A model generated the notes under the pieces. The model was not told the DNA's origin. It ran no database searches and saw nothing but the letters and a program-made list of their open reading frames with translations. The position numbers and the translations under genes are program-made. DNA of 64,000 bases, from positions 124,001 through 188,000 of the forward strand of contig JASANH010001455.1 of the NCBI GenBank assembly GCA_030248295.1, written 5' to 3'. Positions within the stretch are counted from its first letter, which is position 1; the number at the start of each line of letters is the position of its first letter. The stretch comes from Mesodorylaimus sp. YZB2_4. Its lineage: Eukaryota > Nematoda > Enoplea > Dorylaimida > Dorylaimidae. This document shows, one piece after another, positions 43,722 through 55,540 of this stretch.

Positions 43722-45821
43722 TCGCGTCTGCTCAGTTTACTCCCCTTGTGTCCTGTACAAAGACTGCTGTGCGAGTATAGCTAGGTTAGTAAATATGACA
43801 GGGTCAAGGTATTGTACATGAAACCGGTGTCCTCGTGGACTGGCGGGCGACAGTGTAGAGTGGTGAGGTGCGATCACAATCACTTAGCCTGCGTCGACGT
43901 TAGCTCATTTCACCATGGCCAATACGCCAACACAACCAAGACTCACGCAGAGGTGGATGTCGCCCGCACTCGTCGGTCGGAGGGAGAAGCAGGAACGGGC
44001 AGGAACTAGTCGTGCCAATCTCTCAGAACAAGGGAAACCAGTCGAGCTCGACCTCTCGATCCGGCCCTGACTTGGAGGATTATGGATAGCAAATAGTCTG
44101 TGCATATCGGTGCACCCTAAATATATTTGTACGTGCACTGAGGCAACTATTACCATTTTATCTAGTGCTGTACAAGCTGGACCATAGCACAGAAACTGGG
44201 CAAAAAACAGGAGTGATTTGGTGATTTGGGTAGGCCTGTCAGAAATGCTGAAGGCCTACACTAGCCTGTCTTGCGTCTGTAGTCAAGGCTCGTTGACTGG
44301 TCTCAACGGGTGATGTTCCTGCGGATGGCCATCACATTGCGACCCTCTCTCTGGAGCTGCCTGACACGGCCTGCTCGGCTCATTCCATTAGTGAGCCTGA
44401 TTGCGTGCGTCGTGCGGTGCGAGTGATTAGAAACAAGGACCACGGTCGGGCGGTCGATGACGTCGTGGACAGAATGTTGAAGGTGATGGCCAAGTTGGGC
44501 GAGTGCGGCTACAGCGCGCCATACAGGGTCGTCAATGCACCAAACAAGGAAGAGCCACCAAGCATCGTACATAAGCAGCTTGAAACCTGGTAATTGCAGG
44601 TTGGGTCCGGGACATCACGTGGATGCCATGCGGGCTGCCACTTGGTGGCTTCATTAGCGAGGCAATATCAATAAAACAAAAAAGTTGAATGTTCGCACAG
44701 TTACAAGTTGGAAAAACGACGCTTCATTCATGTCACACGGTCATAAGCGGCTCGGAGCGGGAAATTCAAATTTGGTGGACGGAAGTTCTATGATCGCATT
44801 TCGAGGTTTAGAAGGGCGGGCGAAAGCTGATCTTGCTTGTTCTACGGGCTCCGTCGTATGAGCCGTGGCTGTCACAATCTACTAATTATGTATATTGAAG
44901 ATAAGTCGAGATACTGTTCGCCCTTGATGGAGAAGAACAAACGAACTGGCTGGACTTTTAGACGCGAAAATTCCTTGCTCATAAGAAAAAACGATTTCGT
45001 AGCCCATAGCATTGTCGTACAGTACAGACCAGGCTCCAGGCATTTGTGCATGTATAGGGGCTCTGTGCATTAGTGCATAACTATACAGCTGACATCGCGT
45101 ACTCTACAGACGCTGGGAAACCGTTTTCACCACACAGTTATCTGAAACCATATTTTACCCATCGTGCAGGTAATATGGCATGCACATACTGGTCGTGAGT
45201 AAGTCAGTTGCTGTTCAATCAATCTTTACTTTTGATTAAGGTAAGGCTTGCCTAATCTTCAACTGATCACTGTCATTGATAAAAGCTTGCTACTATCGAC
45301 TGTAGGCAACCGAGAGCCCCACTGCACCACCGAGGCCTCCCTGGAAGAGGTGCCAGGATGCAATGATTCATGCTGTGTGAAGCGGGCAACCAGCGTCTGT
45401 CTTCCAATGAGCACCAGTCTATCTAGCAAGAGCAGGACTAGAAGACATAATCGCCTGACCCATGCTGCAATCAATGCACTTCCTGCACTCGGCTATCACT
45501 GATCTGGTCTGAGTAAGGCATGGCCTACTGACGGTGAGCGGTGCGCAAAGGTGTCAAGATTGCAGGGCACGGCCATCTTCTGGTAAAGGCTTCACCCTCA
45601 GGCAGTGTGTGCAGTGTTTTTATCTTATAGTAGATTTAGAAGAAATAAAAAACACCTCGTCCGCATTTTCGCTGGGTGGGCCGAGCCATCTCTGTTCCCC
45701 CCTCCCCCTCCCCATGTATGCATGACGCCAGTTTGTAGTCAGCTCGCGTGCGGTTCGGTGCGGGTTTTTTGATCGTCGTGTGGCGTGTAAATACGAAAAC
45801 TATTGTGCAATCAACGAAAAC
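43722..45821. other. no supported gene; one possible exon
   Basis: Mostly featureless sequence between the MOLO1-like and Tudor genes. A plus-strand frame ending at 44593 (about 90 codons from 44306; RVIRNKDHGRAVDDVVDRML, then HKQLETW) has gene-like composition but no start, acceptor or known domain, so it is only noted. Confidence 0.3.
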
Positions 45822-48800
45822 ATGGCGATGCCATCGGCTGATGCAAAATATGTCGATGTGCAATTATCAATGGCCGGTTGCAAAGTGAGCTTGAATACGC
45901 GGGAGAAGGTGGATAGTTTGTGTCGATCGATTTCCGATTCGATTTGTATTTGTTGTTCTCGCTGCGTCAGGCAACTCCCTGATCAATCGAAGGGCGAGTA
46001 TTACGTGGCCCAGATGACGACGAGCAATGGTTTGGTTGGGTGCACCGAACACGAAGGGTGTGATCGGGATTGGATCGTGGCCAAGCAAGACTGCCAACGT
46101 TGGTATCGAGTGCGGGCCCCAGTGGGTGAGTGTGTTGTTTGGGTGGCCGTGTTTATTTGCGCAAGATAGAGATGCTATGTGCGAAGTGAATCAGCAAAAA
46201 AACATTCTGTCATCCTGACTCACAATCAGCCTTTTACCGCGCTTTGGGGCCGTACAAATACGACGTCGTACGTCAGGGGGTCGCCTAAAAAACGATCTTG
46301 TACGACAGGGGTAGAGGGGGGGGTCAAGCCAAATACGACGTCGTTTATGCACTGGATATTCCAATGTCACACTGCCGCCTGTGCAGACTGCAAGCTGCTG
46401 ATAGCAACGCCAAGCCAGGTCCTGCAACTGGTCCCAAACCCAGCGGGTTCTCAGGCTGGGTCCATGGGTATCGGTTTGGGTTGAGTGGACTAGTAAATTC
46501 CCAGACCCGGGTTGGGTCGAAAAGCCAAAGTCAGATAAATCCAACTTTTTTAAAATCCCGTCAAATCACGCCTTCCTGTGCAAAACTGTGGAAAATATTT
46601 TACTGATTCATTCTAATGGTAGAAAAATGAAAATTGCTTGTACGGGTTTTTGAAATTCGGCTGTGAATTTTTAAAACTGAGGATACTGTATGTGGTGACA
46701 AAGTTGGGTTGGGTTTGGGGTCAATTTTAAAAATGACATGGGTCTGGGCTTAAGCTGAATGTGACCCTCGAGGGTCTGAGCTTGGGTCGGCGGGGTGGTT
46801 TCAGATCCAATGGTGGACCTGGACGCTAACGCACTTTGTGGGTGTTTGCCTGGTGTCCCCGAATGGACTTCACAATTTTTGAACACTGAAAAAGTCCAGC
46901 TAGGTAATCTCAAAAACCAATTTTGAATGGGAGATCAAAGTAAGAATCCCAAATACGCTCGCTATTTACAGCTCGATCTGAATTTCGTCGTCTTCAAGCA
47001 AACTATTTTGGATGGTAAGCAACAGTGCAGTTTGTCTCTTCGCAAAACATGGGTGGCATGGAAGAGCGTCGGAAACTTTAATCCTAAGATGACGGATTGT
47101 GAGAAATGAGAAGGTTTCAAAAAGAAAAAGTTGACATGCGAGAATGCGAATATAGTGCGATATTCAAATTTAAAAATGGCGGCAAAATATGCTTCAATTT
47201 TCTAGCATCCAGATTGATAAGTTTGACTGCATGAGTACGCACGATAGCATGGGTTAGGATCATATCATACTTTATCCCTAGCCAGGCGCTACAGCGGACT
47301 CGAGTGCTAAGGAATGCATAGATTGACAATAATTCTTTACCCAGGTAGGAGTCGAGCCCTCGCCTGTGAGTGCGCACGTAGCGTGACAGGCGGACGCCTT
47401 AACCGCGTAGGCCACGACCCGGGGATTAGATGTCGGGACCTTCCTTGCTATCCCGCCAAAACCGGAGCCCTTGAGTATTTCAGTTGTTTTAACTCGTCTT
47501 GGTTGCAGATATCGTCGAAAGTGAGAAAGCGAATGCCGCAAGTTTGGAACAGTCCATGTCGCGTAAATCATCGCAGTCGATCAAACGTCCCCAATCGCCA
47601 GCGACTGCCGCCTCGATCATTCCGGCAGATGCCGTTCGTCCTGGCGCTCAGTATCGACCACTCAATCTGACTTTTGTGGCCGGGGACAAAACCTGTTTGA
47701 ATGTACGCGATTTTTAGAGCTTAGATGATGCCTTGACCTGATTTTATTGCAGATTCGAGTCTCTAAAATTGACACTCCGGGTCTGTTTTATTTCCAAATT
47801 TGGGACAACGTGGCGCGCATGGAAGAATGTTGGCGGGCGATGAAGTGAGTTCTCAGCTGGTGCGTGTGTGCCCGTTGGTCGTTGGAGAAGCTAGTGCCTT
47901 TGGTTGCCTTATACAGTGTATCAGCTGGCTTCGCGGGCTGCCTAGGCGAGTCAGACCCCCCGCCATCAGGAGACCTGCCTGGAAGGTTTTTTAGACCATC
48001 TAGCGTCCGGTTGAGGGTGGAGGTTCTGGTTCGTGAACAAGTTGCAATCAACTGCTGCCCAGTTTGGAGACAAGGCGCACAAGCGCGCCTGCTCCTTGCA
48101 CGCAAAAATGGGCCATTTTTCTGCCAGCTAAATTGAATCATTGTGTGGGGCTGCTTCGTCCTATCGCTTGCCATTTTGTTCCTGTGGGTGATTTGTCGTG
48201 AAAATACAGTCAGAAAAAGCATGGAAATATGCTTGAAGTTGCAGGAAATATTGCAAATTTAGTTTCGGACTGTTAGCAAGAACCTCGGCCTCGAGCTCGA
48301 CAAAAGTCACCCTCGGCCGAACACTAAGACTATCCTCTTCCCTCAGTGTCAGGTATCCAGCCTGTACATCAGGGGAAGTCTTGATAAATACAGGAGCCTG
48401 TCCCCCATCTGGGCCTTACTCATGCATGGACGTGCTTGCCCATTCCACCCATTCGAATTCTATCTTATTTTCATTGGGTGCCCGATCTTTTCTCCGAAAG
48501 TTGAAAAACTGACGATGAGTCGTGCGCACAGCCATCAGTGGCTGCCTAGCCTAGCATTCAAGGCTTGGAGAGCCGAGGAGGCGGCTAGGGGCCATTTGGA
48601 CGGGTGAGCAGTGCCGTTGTTTTCAGTCAGTTGTACGATAGTGCCGAAGGGGGCAAGTACGAGGTCGAGGAGGAGGATTTGCATGTGAGATTGCCAGTGG
48701 CCGTGAAAATCAAGACCAAATAGTCGTTTTCCTGGCGCCGATGTGAAATAATTACATTTGTGACGGGACAATACGAAATCGTCGAAGTAGGCCTTTTTGG

Positions 48801-49543
48801 GTTGCCTTTGGAGTTGGATCCCGTTTTCTTTGGTTTCAGGTGTGGGACGTGGATTTCGGAGGTGTGCACTATGTGCGAACGGAGAATATGAGGTTTCTGA
48901 CGCATCGATTCCTGGCCTTTGAGAAGCAAGGAGTGGAGGCCTCGTTGGCCTACGCTGTCCCGTTATTGTCCGATGCGTGGCACAAGGACGCCTTGGAACT
49001 GACCAATAATTTCATGACCAAGGCGCCGTTGATGGCGCAAGTGCACGGAATGAATGTGAGCAACCTTTCCAAGTAGGGACTTGCCAAATTAACGGGTTTT
49101 CTCTCCATGGCATTTTGGGCCCGGTCAGATATAAATGCAGGCTAGCTGGTCTGCTAGCTCACAGCTCATATAAAAACGGGATGATTTTAAGATATTTTTG
49201 AATTTCGAAAAAGGCGGGAAAATCTGCATAATTCAGTCCCTTGTCGAGAGTCGATGAGATTAACAGTCCGGCTCTTATAGTCAGCTTGTAATAGGCATAT
49301 TTTTAGGAAATCGGTGGTGGGCGTTTCCGACTGGCTGTGGTTGTTGGCGATCGATCGGACGCTGGTGGTCTGGTTTATTTGAGTGAATTGTTGACAAAGC
49401 ATAAATTCATGGCGCGATTTCGAAAAATCGAACCGAATGACTTCGGCGCCAGGCCAATGTCGATGGCATTGTTCCAAAAGCATTCCAAGGTCGGTCCGTC
49501 GACCAAGAAAAAATTACGCGAAAGAGTCGGGTATTTGAAATAA
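45822..49543 (+). CDS. Tudor-domain protein
   Basis: Exons 45822-46125, 46934-47014, 47509-47702, 47753-47844, 48627-48684, 48724-48786, 48840-49055 and 49307-49543 join in phase (414 residues). The Cys-rich N-terminal exon is unrecognised (CICCSRC; WIVAKQDCQRWYRV). An extended Tudor domain starts with IRVSKIDTPGLFYFQIWDN, continues MNQLYDSAEGGKYEV, WRRCEIITF and VWDVDFGGVHYV, and ends with an SNase-like flank (GVEASLAYAVPLLSDAW). Such domains bind methylated Arg/Lys, often on Piwi or Sm proteins. Oddity: between the fifth and sixth exons the expected first Tudor strand (LPVAVKI) is present in frame but ends in a TAG at 48721-48723. The 39-nt GTGAGA...AAATAG segment (48685-48723) must be spliced out, read through, or the gene is nonsense-mutated. 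The start is the first ATG in the frame. Confidence 0.78.
47281..47424 (-). repeat. tRNA-derived SINE, family 1
   Basis: The minus-strand head GGTTAAGGCGTCCGCCTGTC plus B-box region GGGCTCGACTCC, and tail ACTCGAGTCCGCTGTAGCGC, match the other copies. It lies in an intron of the Tudor gene. Confidence 0.78.
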
Positions 49544-50039
49544 TTAGGTCGATTTGGGTGTTAGAAATTATGAATTACAGGAGTTGAGGGTTTAGTTTTT
49601 CTGTTGGAAACGTACAGTAGGACATAATTATATTGTGAATGATTTTTGCTTGGAAATTAACCAGTGAGAGTTCTATTAAGCCAATAATAATTTTTGATTT
49701 GAGGCCTTGAAGGATTGCCCGCTTCTTGAAAGCCGGGATGGTTTGTAGCTAAAATGGCATGATTTGCGCTTTCCATCAATCAGAGCCAATCTGTGGCTCA
49801 TGGTTGAGGCCTATTATAGCTGAGCGGGCTCTGGCCAGCACTGCAACCTCAGTTTTTTCTGTGCCAGGAGACTTCCGATTCATGTTCCCACTGCTCGCTG
49901 AAGATTGAGTGCAGGTCTGATATTGACTAAACTGGCATTGCAGGTCAGCATGCACGGGGGTGAACCACCGCCCAGCTAATCAATGGGGTCTTGCTGGTGC
50001 ACGAAGGAGCTTTGTATGTTTGGCCTGTTGTAATCGGCT
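49544..50039. other. no gene recognised
   Basis: 3' region of the Tudor gene and A/T-rich intergenic sequence. AATAA-like signals occur but none is clearly the polyadenylation site. Confidence 0.4.
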
Positions 50040-50350
50040 GGATAGCCCTACATCGGAGGGGAGCTGATGGTCTCACAGACCCTCTGGCAGGTCTCAGAGT
50101 CGTGGGCGGTGGAGACATCAAAACGGCGGGTTTCTGCCTCGCCTGGAGAGCCAGCAAAGGCAGCTGCAACTCTCTGCCGGCGGGCTTTGGCGAGTGGGGG
50201 AGAGTCATCGATATTATTCCTGGCTGGCGGACGTCAACCCGTCGGGTTGATGTTTCAGTCGCAATACACCTCCTCAAGTCGGAGTTTCGGTCCCGCGACT
50301 TCGCTCGGTCATATTCTCTCCTTCGCCTGCCAGGCATGGTTGCACAACTC
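50040..50350 (+). repeat. interspersed repeat, family 3 (best copy)
   Basis: A block with GGGGAGCTGATGGTCTCACA, GTTTCTGCCTCGCCTGGAG, GACGTCAACCCGTCGGGTTG then ATGTTTCAGTCGC, and GTCCCGCGACTTCGCTCGGT. Large parts recur at 58040-58330, and inverted at 57590-57720 and 41930-42010. Overlapping open frames of about 130 codons on both strands are compositional and not conserved. Class unknown; no Pol III boxes seen. Confidence 0.6.
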
Positions 50351-51290
50351 ATACACTGCACATGTTAAGGCAACCACATAAACTAGTTACCTTCTCCGCA
50401 GGCCAAACACTGTCCTCACATCACTTACCCCAGTGCCTCAAAAATGTCATCTCCAGAATGGGCTGTTGGCATTTCAGACCAAGAATCCTCAGTCAATAAC
50501 AAGCATTAAAGTTAAGTTAGCCCGGGGGGGGGGAGGGTGACGCTTCCCAGCCAGCGGGGAAGATTACTTACCCTCCCACCCGCCACAGCCAACCAGACAC
50601 GAGGGTTAAATTAATCCTGAAATCCTTGAGTGCTTTTTTGTGTTTAATGGAAATGTTTAGGTAGAGAATTTTGGTGCAAAAGCTTTGGGCGGATGATATG
50701 GTAGCGAAGTTATTCGAAGTCGCATCAAGGGAACAAACCTGAAAGTTTCGACGGTCAACATCAACAAGGGAAGTGTCCCCCCTGGCCAAGGCAGAATGAA
50801 CAGGTCAAACAGAATTGCAGTAGAGGCTTAGACATTCAAATCAAACAGCACCTGCCTCATTCGGAGCCTCCAGCATGCTAGACATTAATGAAGAGGCACT
50901 AATGTCATTGACCTGGAACGCGACGCTAGACCGCACACTGCAGGAAGCGGCCGTGGGACGCGGACAGGAGGACGCAATGGTCGTATGGTGATTCCACCTT
51001 CTCAGCAGATCCTGAACACATCCGCTGAAACATGTCAAAACCATCTTGTTTTTTAAGCACATGATGGACGGTAAAGTGGGCAAGGTCACTTTAGCCATTC
51101 AGGAATACTGGAAAGCAAAGTTATGAAACGACTCAATTGATTTGGGGGCTTATTGGAAGTGAAGTGATTGGAAAAGAATGTTGGCGGGCTTACTCGTAGG
51201 TTTCACTAGGGCAACTGAATAAGGCTTTATAAACAAGAAGTATGGTTTCTAGATTCGCTGAGGTTTAAGCGAATTGAGAGTAATGCATGA
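50351..51290. other. no gene recognised; decayed duplicate of paralogue upstream region
   Basis: Contains a G-run (50524-50533). A segment at 50880-50925 (GGCACTAATGTCATTGACCT) resembles 62688-62710 upstream of the 63019 gene, so part of this region belongs to the same segmental duplication as the two VWA-like paralogues. Confidence 0.4.
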
Positions 51291-51295
51291 ATCAC

Positions 51296-51420
51296 TGTGC
51301 ATGTGATAAAACTAAGGATGTTCCCCACCTTTTTGTCGCATGTCCAAGGGCGGAAGCTTTCTGGAAAAAAGTAGAGGTTTTGCTTAAAAAACTGGGCCGG
51401 CTATCATTTTGGGGGCTGAG
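51296..51420 (+). mobile_element. LINE relic: C-terminal zinc-binding domain fragment
   Basis: The plus-strand frame reads CACDKTKDVPHLFVACPRAE then FWKKVEVLLKKLG, the Cys-X-Cys...His...Cys pattern of the zf-RVT region at the end of LINE reverse transcriptases (compare CKYC...HVVAKCPRIEYLWKQV at 59369-59659). It is too short and isolated to assign a clade. Confidence 0.7.
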
Positions 51421-52030
51421 AATAGGCTGTTGGGGCTAATATGTAGGTTCGTCCAACAAGTTCATCACTCAACGAACGATTAGTTGCGCAATCAGCGCAG
51501 AGGTGCATGGTTTGCGAGGGTGGAGGTCGAGGAGGAAATTGAGATCATTGACCTTTGGAAATTACTGATAGGTGGGCTAAAATTTTTGAAAGAAAGAGCC
51601 ATGCACATTTTGTCGCATCGTGAGAGATCACAGAGCACTTGTGCAGTCATCGTTTTGCGCTGATTTGTTTGTTTTGTTTCGTTTTGAATTGAATAGCGCT
51701 TTGTTTTATACTCTTTTTTTGTATCACGTTTGATGCGCCTTTTTTGAGAGCACATAAGGGTAAGTTGCAGAGTTTTGAAATTTTTTGGGAGCAACGAAAA
51801 GTGGATGAAAAACTTTCAGTCCACTGCATCTTACTGTATGCGCCCTAACGTCTGCGGCGTAGTGCCCTCCGACCAAGTGTCGGTCCCCGAGTAACGCATA
51901 TACTGTCTTACCATCCGCCAAAGCATGACCTACGATACCACGCGCACCACGCACCGAGCATTCGCAGCTGGATGCAACCAACAGGAGGTGGGTAAAGTTG
52001 GGGGACTGTAAAGTATGCTTAGCCAGAGTA

Positions 52031-52115
52031 TGTTATTCGCACTTCTTCCAGAATCTTCTCTGCACGCTTCTCGTCTCTGCGTCATCTGCGTTTTTCCCCA
52101 AAATATAACAACAAA
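52031..52115 (+). promoter_or_regulatory. conserved 5' leader with splice acceptor before the VWA-like gene
   Basis: ATGTTATTC, a pyrimidine run and CTTCCAG, then about 60 bases to the start codon, are almost identical to 62929-63018 before the third paralogue. Conservation of the acceptor suggests a spliced or trans-spliced 5' leader. Confidence 0.5.
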
Positions 52116-53447
52116 ATGCGATATTTGACCATCCTTGTCGCCGCTGCGATTATGATCGACTCGACATGGGCAACGCGGCCGAAGCAAACGTCGACTCAAG
52201 TACCGAAACCAAATTCCACAGACGGCATGGAGAAACACGGGCTGTGGGATGGAAAACTGCGAGCCGATGTCTGGGTATTCATCAATCGTACGGTAGTTCC
52301 TGAACTGATCCCGCATTTCCTGATTGATCTAGCAGTCGAGTTATCCAAGATTATCGATTTCCCAAATCACGCCTCCTTGGTGGTCGCGTTGAAATTGAAA
52401 AATACGGAATTCATTATACAAGTCCAGGATACCAAAAATGCTTACAATGTTTTTCTTGGTTTCCTAACTGGTGATCTCGAAGATCTCGTGCGCTCTATGT
52501 CCCTCAAATACACTCGAAACCATATTCGGCCATTTGTGAACATTGTTTTCGAATTCATTGAAAATATGGAACAGAACGCTTCCGAAATCGAGGAATATGC
52601 CAAGGGCCGAGTGGACAGTGAAAATCGGCAGGTTGTGATTGTTACTGAAGCCTATGAACTGATGAGACCTGGATCGACGCGCGCTTATATTTACAGCGAT
52701 TACGACGAAGATCCGTCATCGTGGGTCGAGCAATCTGACACCTTGGCACTAGCATATTTTACAGCTTTCAAAACGGCGGAAAAAGTGAAATTCCTGCTAA
52801 AATCTTGTGAATGCGAAATGTACAGTTACGACAAATGCCACTTTGAGCCAGTCTACAACAAAAATTATTGCCGAATGGACATCAGAGCGTGCGAGAAATA
52901 TTGGTTCTGCATGAAAAAATCAGCAAAAGCGCCAAAATACGAACGGTATTGCAATCTGCTGCTGACAACCAGGCCGTGCAACGAGACCAACCCGGACGAT
53001 ATGTCAAGGTGCTTGAAACAATGCGAAGACAATGAAGATGAATTGCAGATCGTCAAGATTCCCTGCAACGCGACGTGCACGATGCCCGGCTTCGAATTGG
53101 TCGGTCTGGCCGATACGCAGGAGTATCCCTACGTGTGCTGCGACGAAATTGTGAAAGATGTGTGGCGAAACTGCACATACAGTCCATTTCAAGACAAGGA
53201 ATGCGCTGATGAGAAATTTGAAAGTGATGAGAAGAAGCTAAAGCAGAAACAAATCGTCATCGGAATCTTGGTACTCGGAGTCACCCTCGTACTGCTGGTT
53301 ATCTTGTTTGCGGGCGGATGCATATATTGCGAGAAACGGTCGGTAGCTAAGAAACAAGTGCGACACCTTCGATCGAAAAAATCGGTGCAAAGCTCCATGA
53401 AAAACAATACCTCGTCAAATCGAGATACCAAGGGCAGCAAACGATGA
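52116..53447 (+). CDS. intronless type I membrane protein, VWA-like ectodomain and Cys-rich stalk
   Basis: 443 residues in one exon. Signal peptide MRYLTILVAAAIMIDSTWA. A degenerate VWA-like region spans residues about 48-230 (RADVWVFINRT; NHASLVVALKL; NRQVVIVTEAYEL; closing helix EKVKFLLKSC) without the DxSxS metal motif. The Cys-rich module starts at residue 231 (CECEMYSYDKC, CRMDIRACEKYWFC, PKYERYC, IPCNATC). A transmembrane segment lies at about residues 380-404 (IVIGILVLGVTLVLLVILFA), and a basic 40-residue tail follows. Several N-glycosylation sites lie outside. It is closely related to the partial gene at 63019 and distantly to 14749-16080, which has the same length. It is likely a surface receptor or adhesion protein; the ligand is unknown. 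The leader contains a conserved splice acceptor. Confidence 0.88.
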   Translation: MRYLTILVAAAIMIDSTWATRPKQTSTQVPKPNSTDGMEKHGLWDGKLRADVWVFINRTVVPELIPHFLIDLAVELSKIIDFPNHASLVVALKLKNTEFIIQVQDTKNAYNVFLGFLTGDLEDLVRSMSLKYTRNHIRPFVNIVFEFIENMEQNASEIEEYAKGRVDSENRQVVIVTEAYELMRPGSTRAYIYSDYDEDPSSWVEQSDTLALAYFTAFKTAEKVKFLLKSCECEMYSYDKCHFEPVYNKNYCRMDIRACEKYWFCMKKSAKAPKYERYCNLLLTTRPCNETNPDDMSRCLKQCEDNEDELQIVKIPCNATCTMPGFELVGLADTQEYPYVCCDEIVKDVWRNCTYSPFQDKECADEKFESDEKKLKQKQIVIGILVLGVTLVLLVILFAGGCIYCEKRSVAKKQVRHLRSKKSVQSSMKNNTSSNRDTKGSKR

Positions 53448-53449
53448 AA

Positions 53450-54775
53450 CGCCTGGGAAGGAAGGACGATCGAAAACTGATAATGAAACAATAAGTTTGT
53501 TGCCCATTTGTATTTCTCGCCAACTAATCTCCGATAGAGTTCCGCGTTTTCTGTCCATTTCTGGCCACCCGCTATATAAGCCTTTCAAATTTTCCTCGAA
53601 TAGTTTTCCCAGTGTATGGGTACTCGACTACTGCGGCATATCGCCGTGCGATTGTCCATGGTTGTCGCCTTCATAAAATGGAAGGCTCTCGGCCTGGTGC
53701 TGGAGCGATCTCGTCGGCAAAGATTAAAAATGTATGTGAATTGTAGGGGTGCTTGCACAATACGTACATGAAGATTTAGCCACGCCTGCTAATGCCAATA
53801 TAAGCACAGGGAGGCCAACCACGAGAGCGTACAAACCTGCACAGGCGAATGCAAACTAGGCTGGGCACCTACAGTTAACTGACTTTTGCCTTGTTCTGCC
53901 AGCTGCTAGGTCCCTGATATTGGTAATAGTATAACGAGATTGGCCATGGTCACACGCCTTGTCGCGTTTTCCATAAAATAAAACCTTGTGACTGTTATAA
54001 ATATGGATTCTCCTAACCCATATCTAAGGGTATTCTTTTGACCCGCCAGCCAGCCAGGCGTTTCCGGCGGCTAGCTGGCGGCTAGCTGGCTTTCAGGCGG
54101 CTAGCTGGCTGGCGGGCTGGCAATGCCCGCACGAATCACATTATTATCTGATCGAACACTAGCCATCGATCTGACATCGAGCAGAAAAGGATTCTGGAGT
54201 TTCGGCAGAGATATCGCTTTTGATCCGACTCTTACACAGGTGATGGAATGAAAATTCAGGCCATACAGTACTATGCTTACACCATATCACAGCTTTTTCA
54301 TGGCAACAGAAATGCTTTGACCATATCAGACAGGATAAGGCTTCTCACATACAAGCATAAAATGAGCGTGCTGGGCCCACTGACTGTGAAATTTTCCAGA
54401 GCGAGTCTATGTGATCCCCAGGAAGATCAGAGCAAGTGCTTGTGTGTTGCAGGCGTCCCATTGATAACCTAAGCGTCATAATTTCACAAAAGAAAGGATT
54501 GCGTGGTGTTCTGTTTTGTGTTAATCATCATAATGTTTTACTGATGCCTGAAACACCGAAGCGCACTTGACAGACAGAAAAATGTACTTGTGTTGAATGA
54601 ATATGAGTACTCGTATTTGGAGAACACGATAAGGCTGGAGATGCCCCTATCATATTGTAATAAGTGTTTGGCTTGTGGTGTATTAGGTTGCCGTATTTTG
54701 GCCGCCTTTTACGCAGAACAGTGAGTGGTCGCATTCGTTAGCCGCCTGATACAAATCTCCTGATGAGGCAGAAAC
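53450..54775. other. no gene recognised; short tandem repeat
   Basis: TATA-like motifs at 53571 and 53800 have no gene after them. At 54041-54122 a GCGGCTAGCTGG unit is repeated about four times. Otherwise featureless. Confidence 0.4.
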
Positions 54776-54779
54776 TGAT

Positions 54780-55540
54780 GCACAGTATCGGGCTCCAGAG
54801 ATTAGGACGCCTGGATGGCGGTAGTCGGCATTTGTATACCCTTTTTTCTTGGCGGCGAGCAGTTGGACTCGTCCTGCGTTCGATCACTGGTGCAGGAAGT
54901 CGGCATTCGAACCATAACGCTATCGCTGACTAGCGTTGATACAGTTTTGGAAAAAAGATTCAGTTTCAGTTACAGTAGATTCAGTTAACTGAATGTAACT
55001 GAATGATTCAGTTTTTCCTTAAAAAGCATTTCCTGCCTACCTCCAGTCGGAGTTTTTTGCTTAGAGACTTCGGTCTCGACTATCTCCTGCCGCCTGGGTG
55101 CGCTGGTTGCAATATTTAGCTCGTCAGGCCAACTACTTAGCAGAGGTCAGCGGCCGTAGTCCTGCAAATTTTTGGAAACATTCTCGCTTCGTCGGGTCTT
55201 TCTTGCAAAAAATTCAGAACCAGAAGCCTGGAAGACGGAACCAAAGCCCGTAACCTGAACAGCGGGTTCAGAACCCTGAACCCTGAACGCTCTCGATGAC
55301 CTTGCACGACAGGGTGTGGGTGATTCAGGCAGAACCATCGAGAAGCTCTAACGATGAGTGGAGAGACGGAAGCCAAGGCTGTTGAACACCGACAGGGCCC
55401 ATTGCCCGCCCGCCATCGTCCATGGAAATCGGTGTCCTATCGAGGAGGCCCTCGTATGTAGGTGCTCGTAGCGGATATGGAGAGACGCTGCTGTATGCTG
55501 CCCCCTGTCCCACAGCCTGGCGTAGCAGGTTTGACTGCTA
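54780..55540 (+). repeat. SINE family 2 copies, degenerate, probably two
   Basis: A head-like part at 54800-54925 carries GGAAGTCGGCATTCGAACCA and CGCTGACTAGCG. A separate body and tail part at 55220-55500 carries GACCTTGCACGACAGGGTG, TGTTGAACACCGACAGGG and GAGACGCTGCTGTATGCTG. Both match the 32350-32690 copy. Between them (54990-55130) sits a fragment resembling family 3. Confidence 0.6.

Noticed and set aside
49945..50368. 125-138-codon ORFs on both strands
   Set aside because: They lie within repeat family 3 and are not preserved in its other copies.
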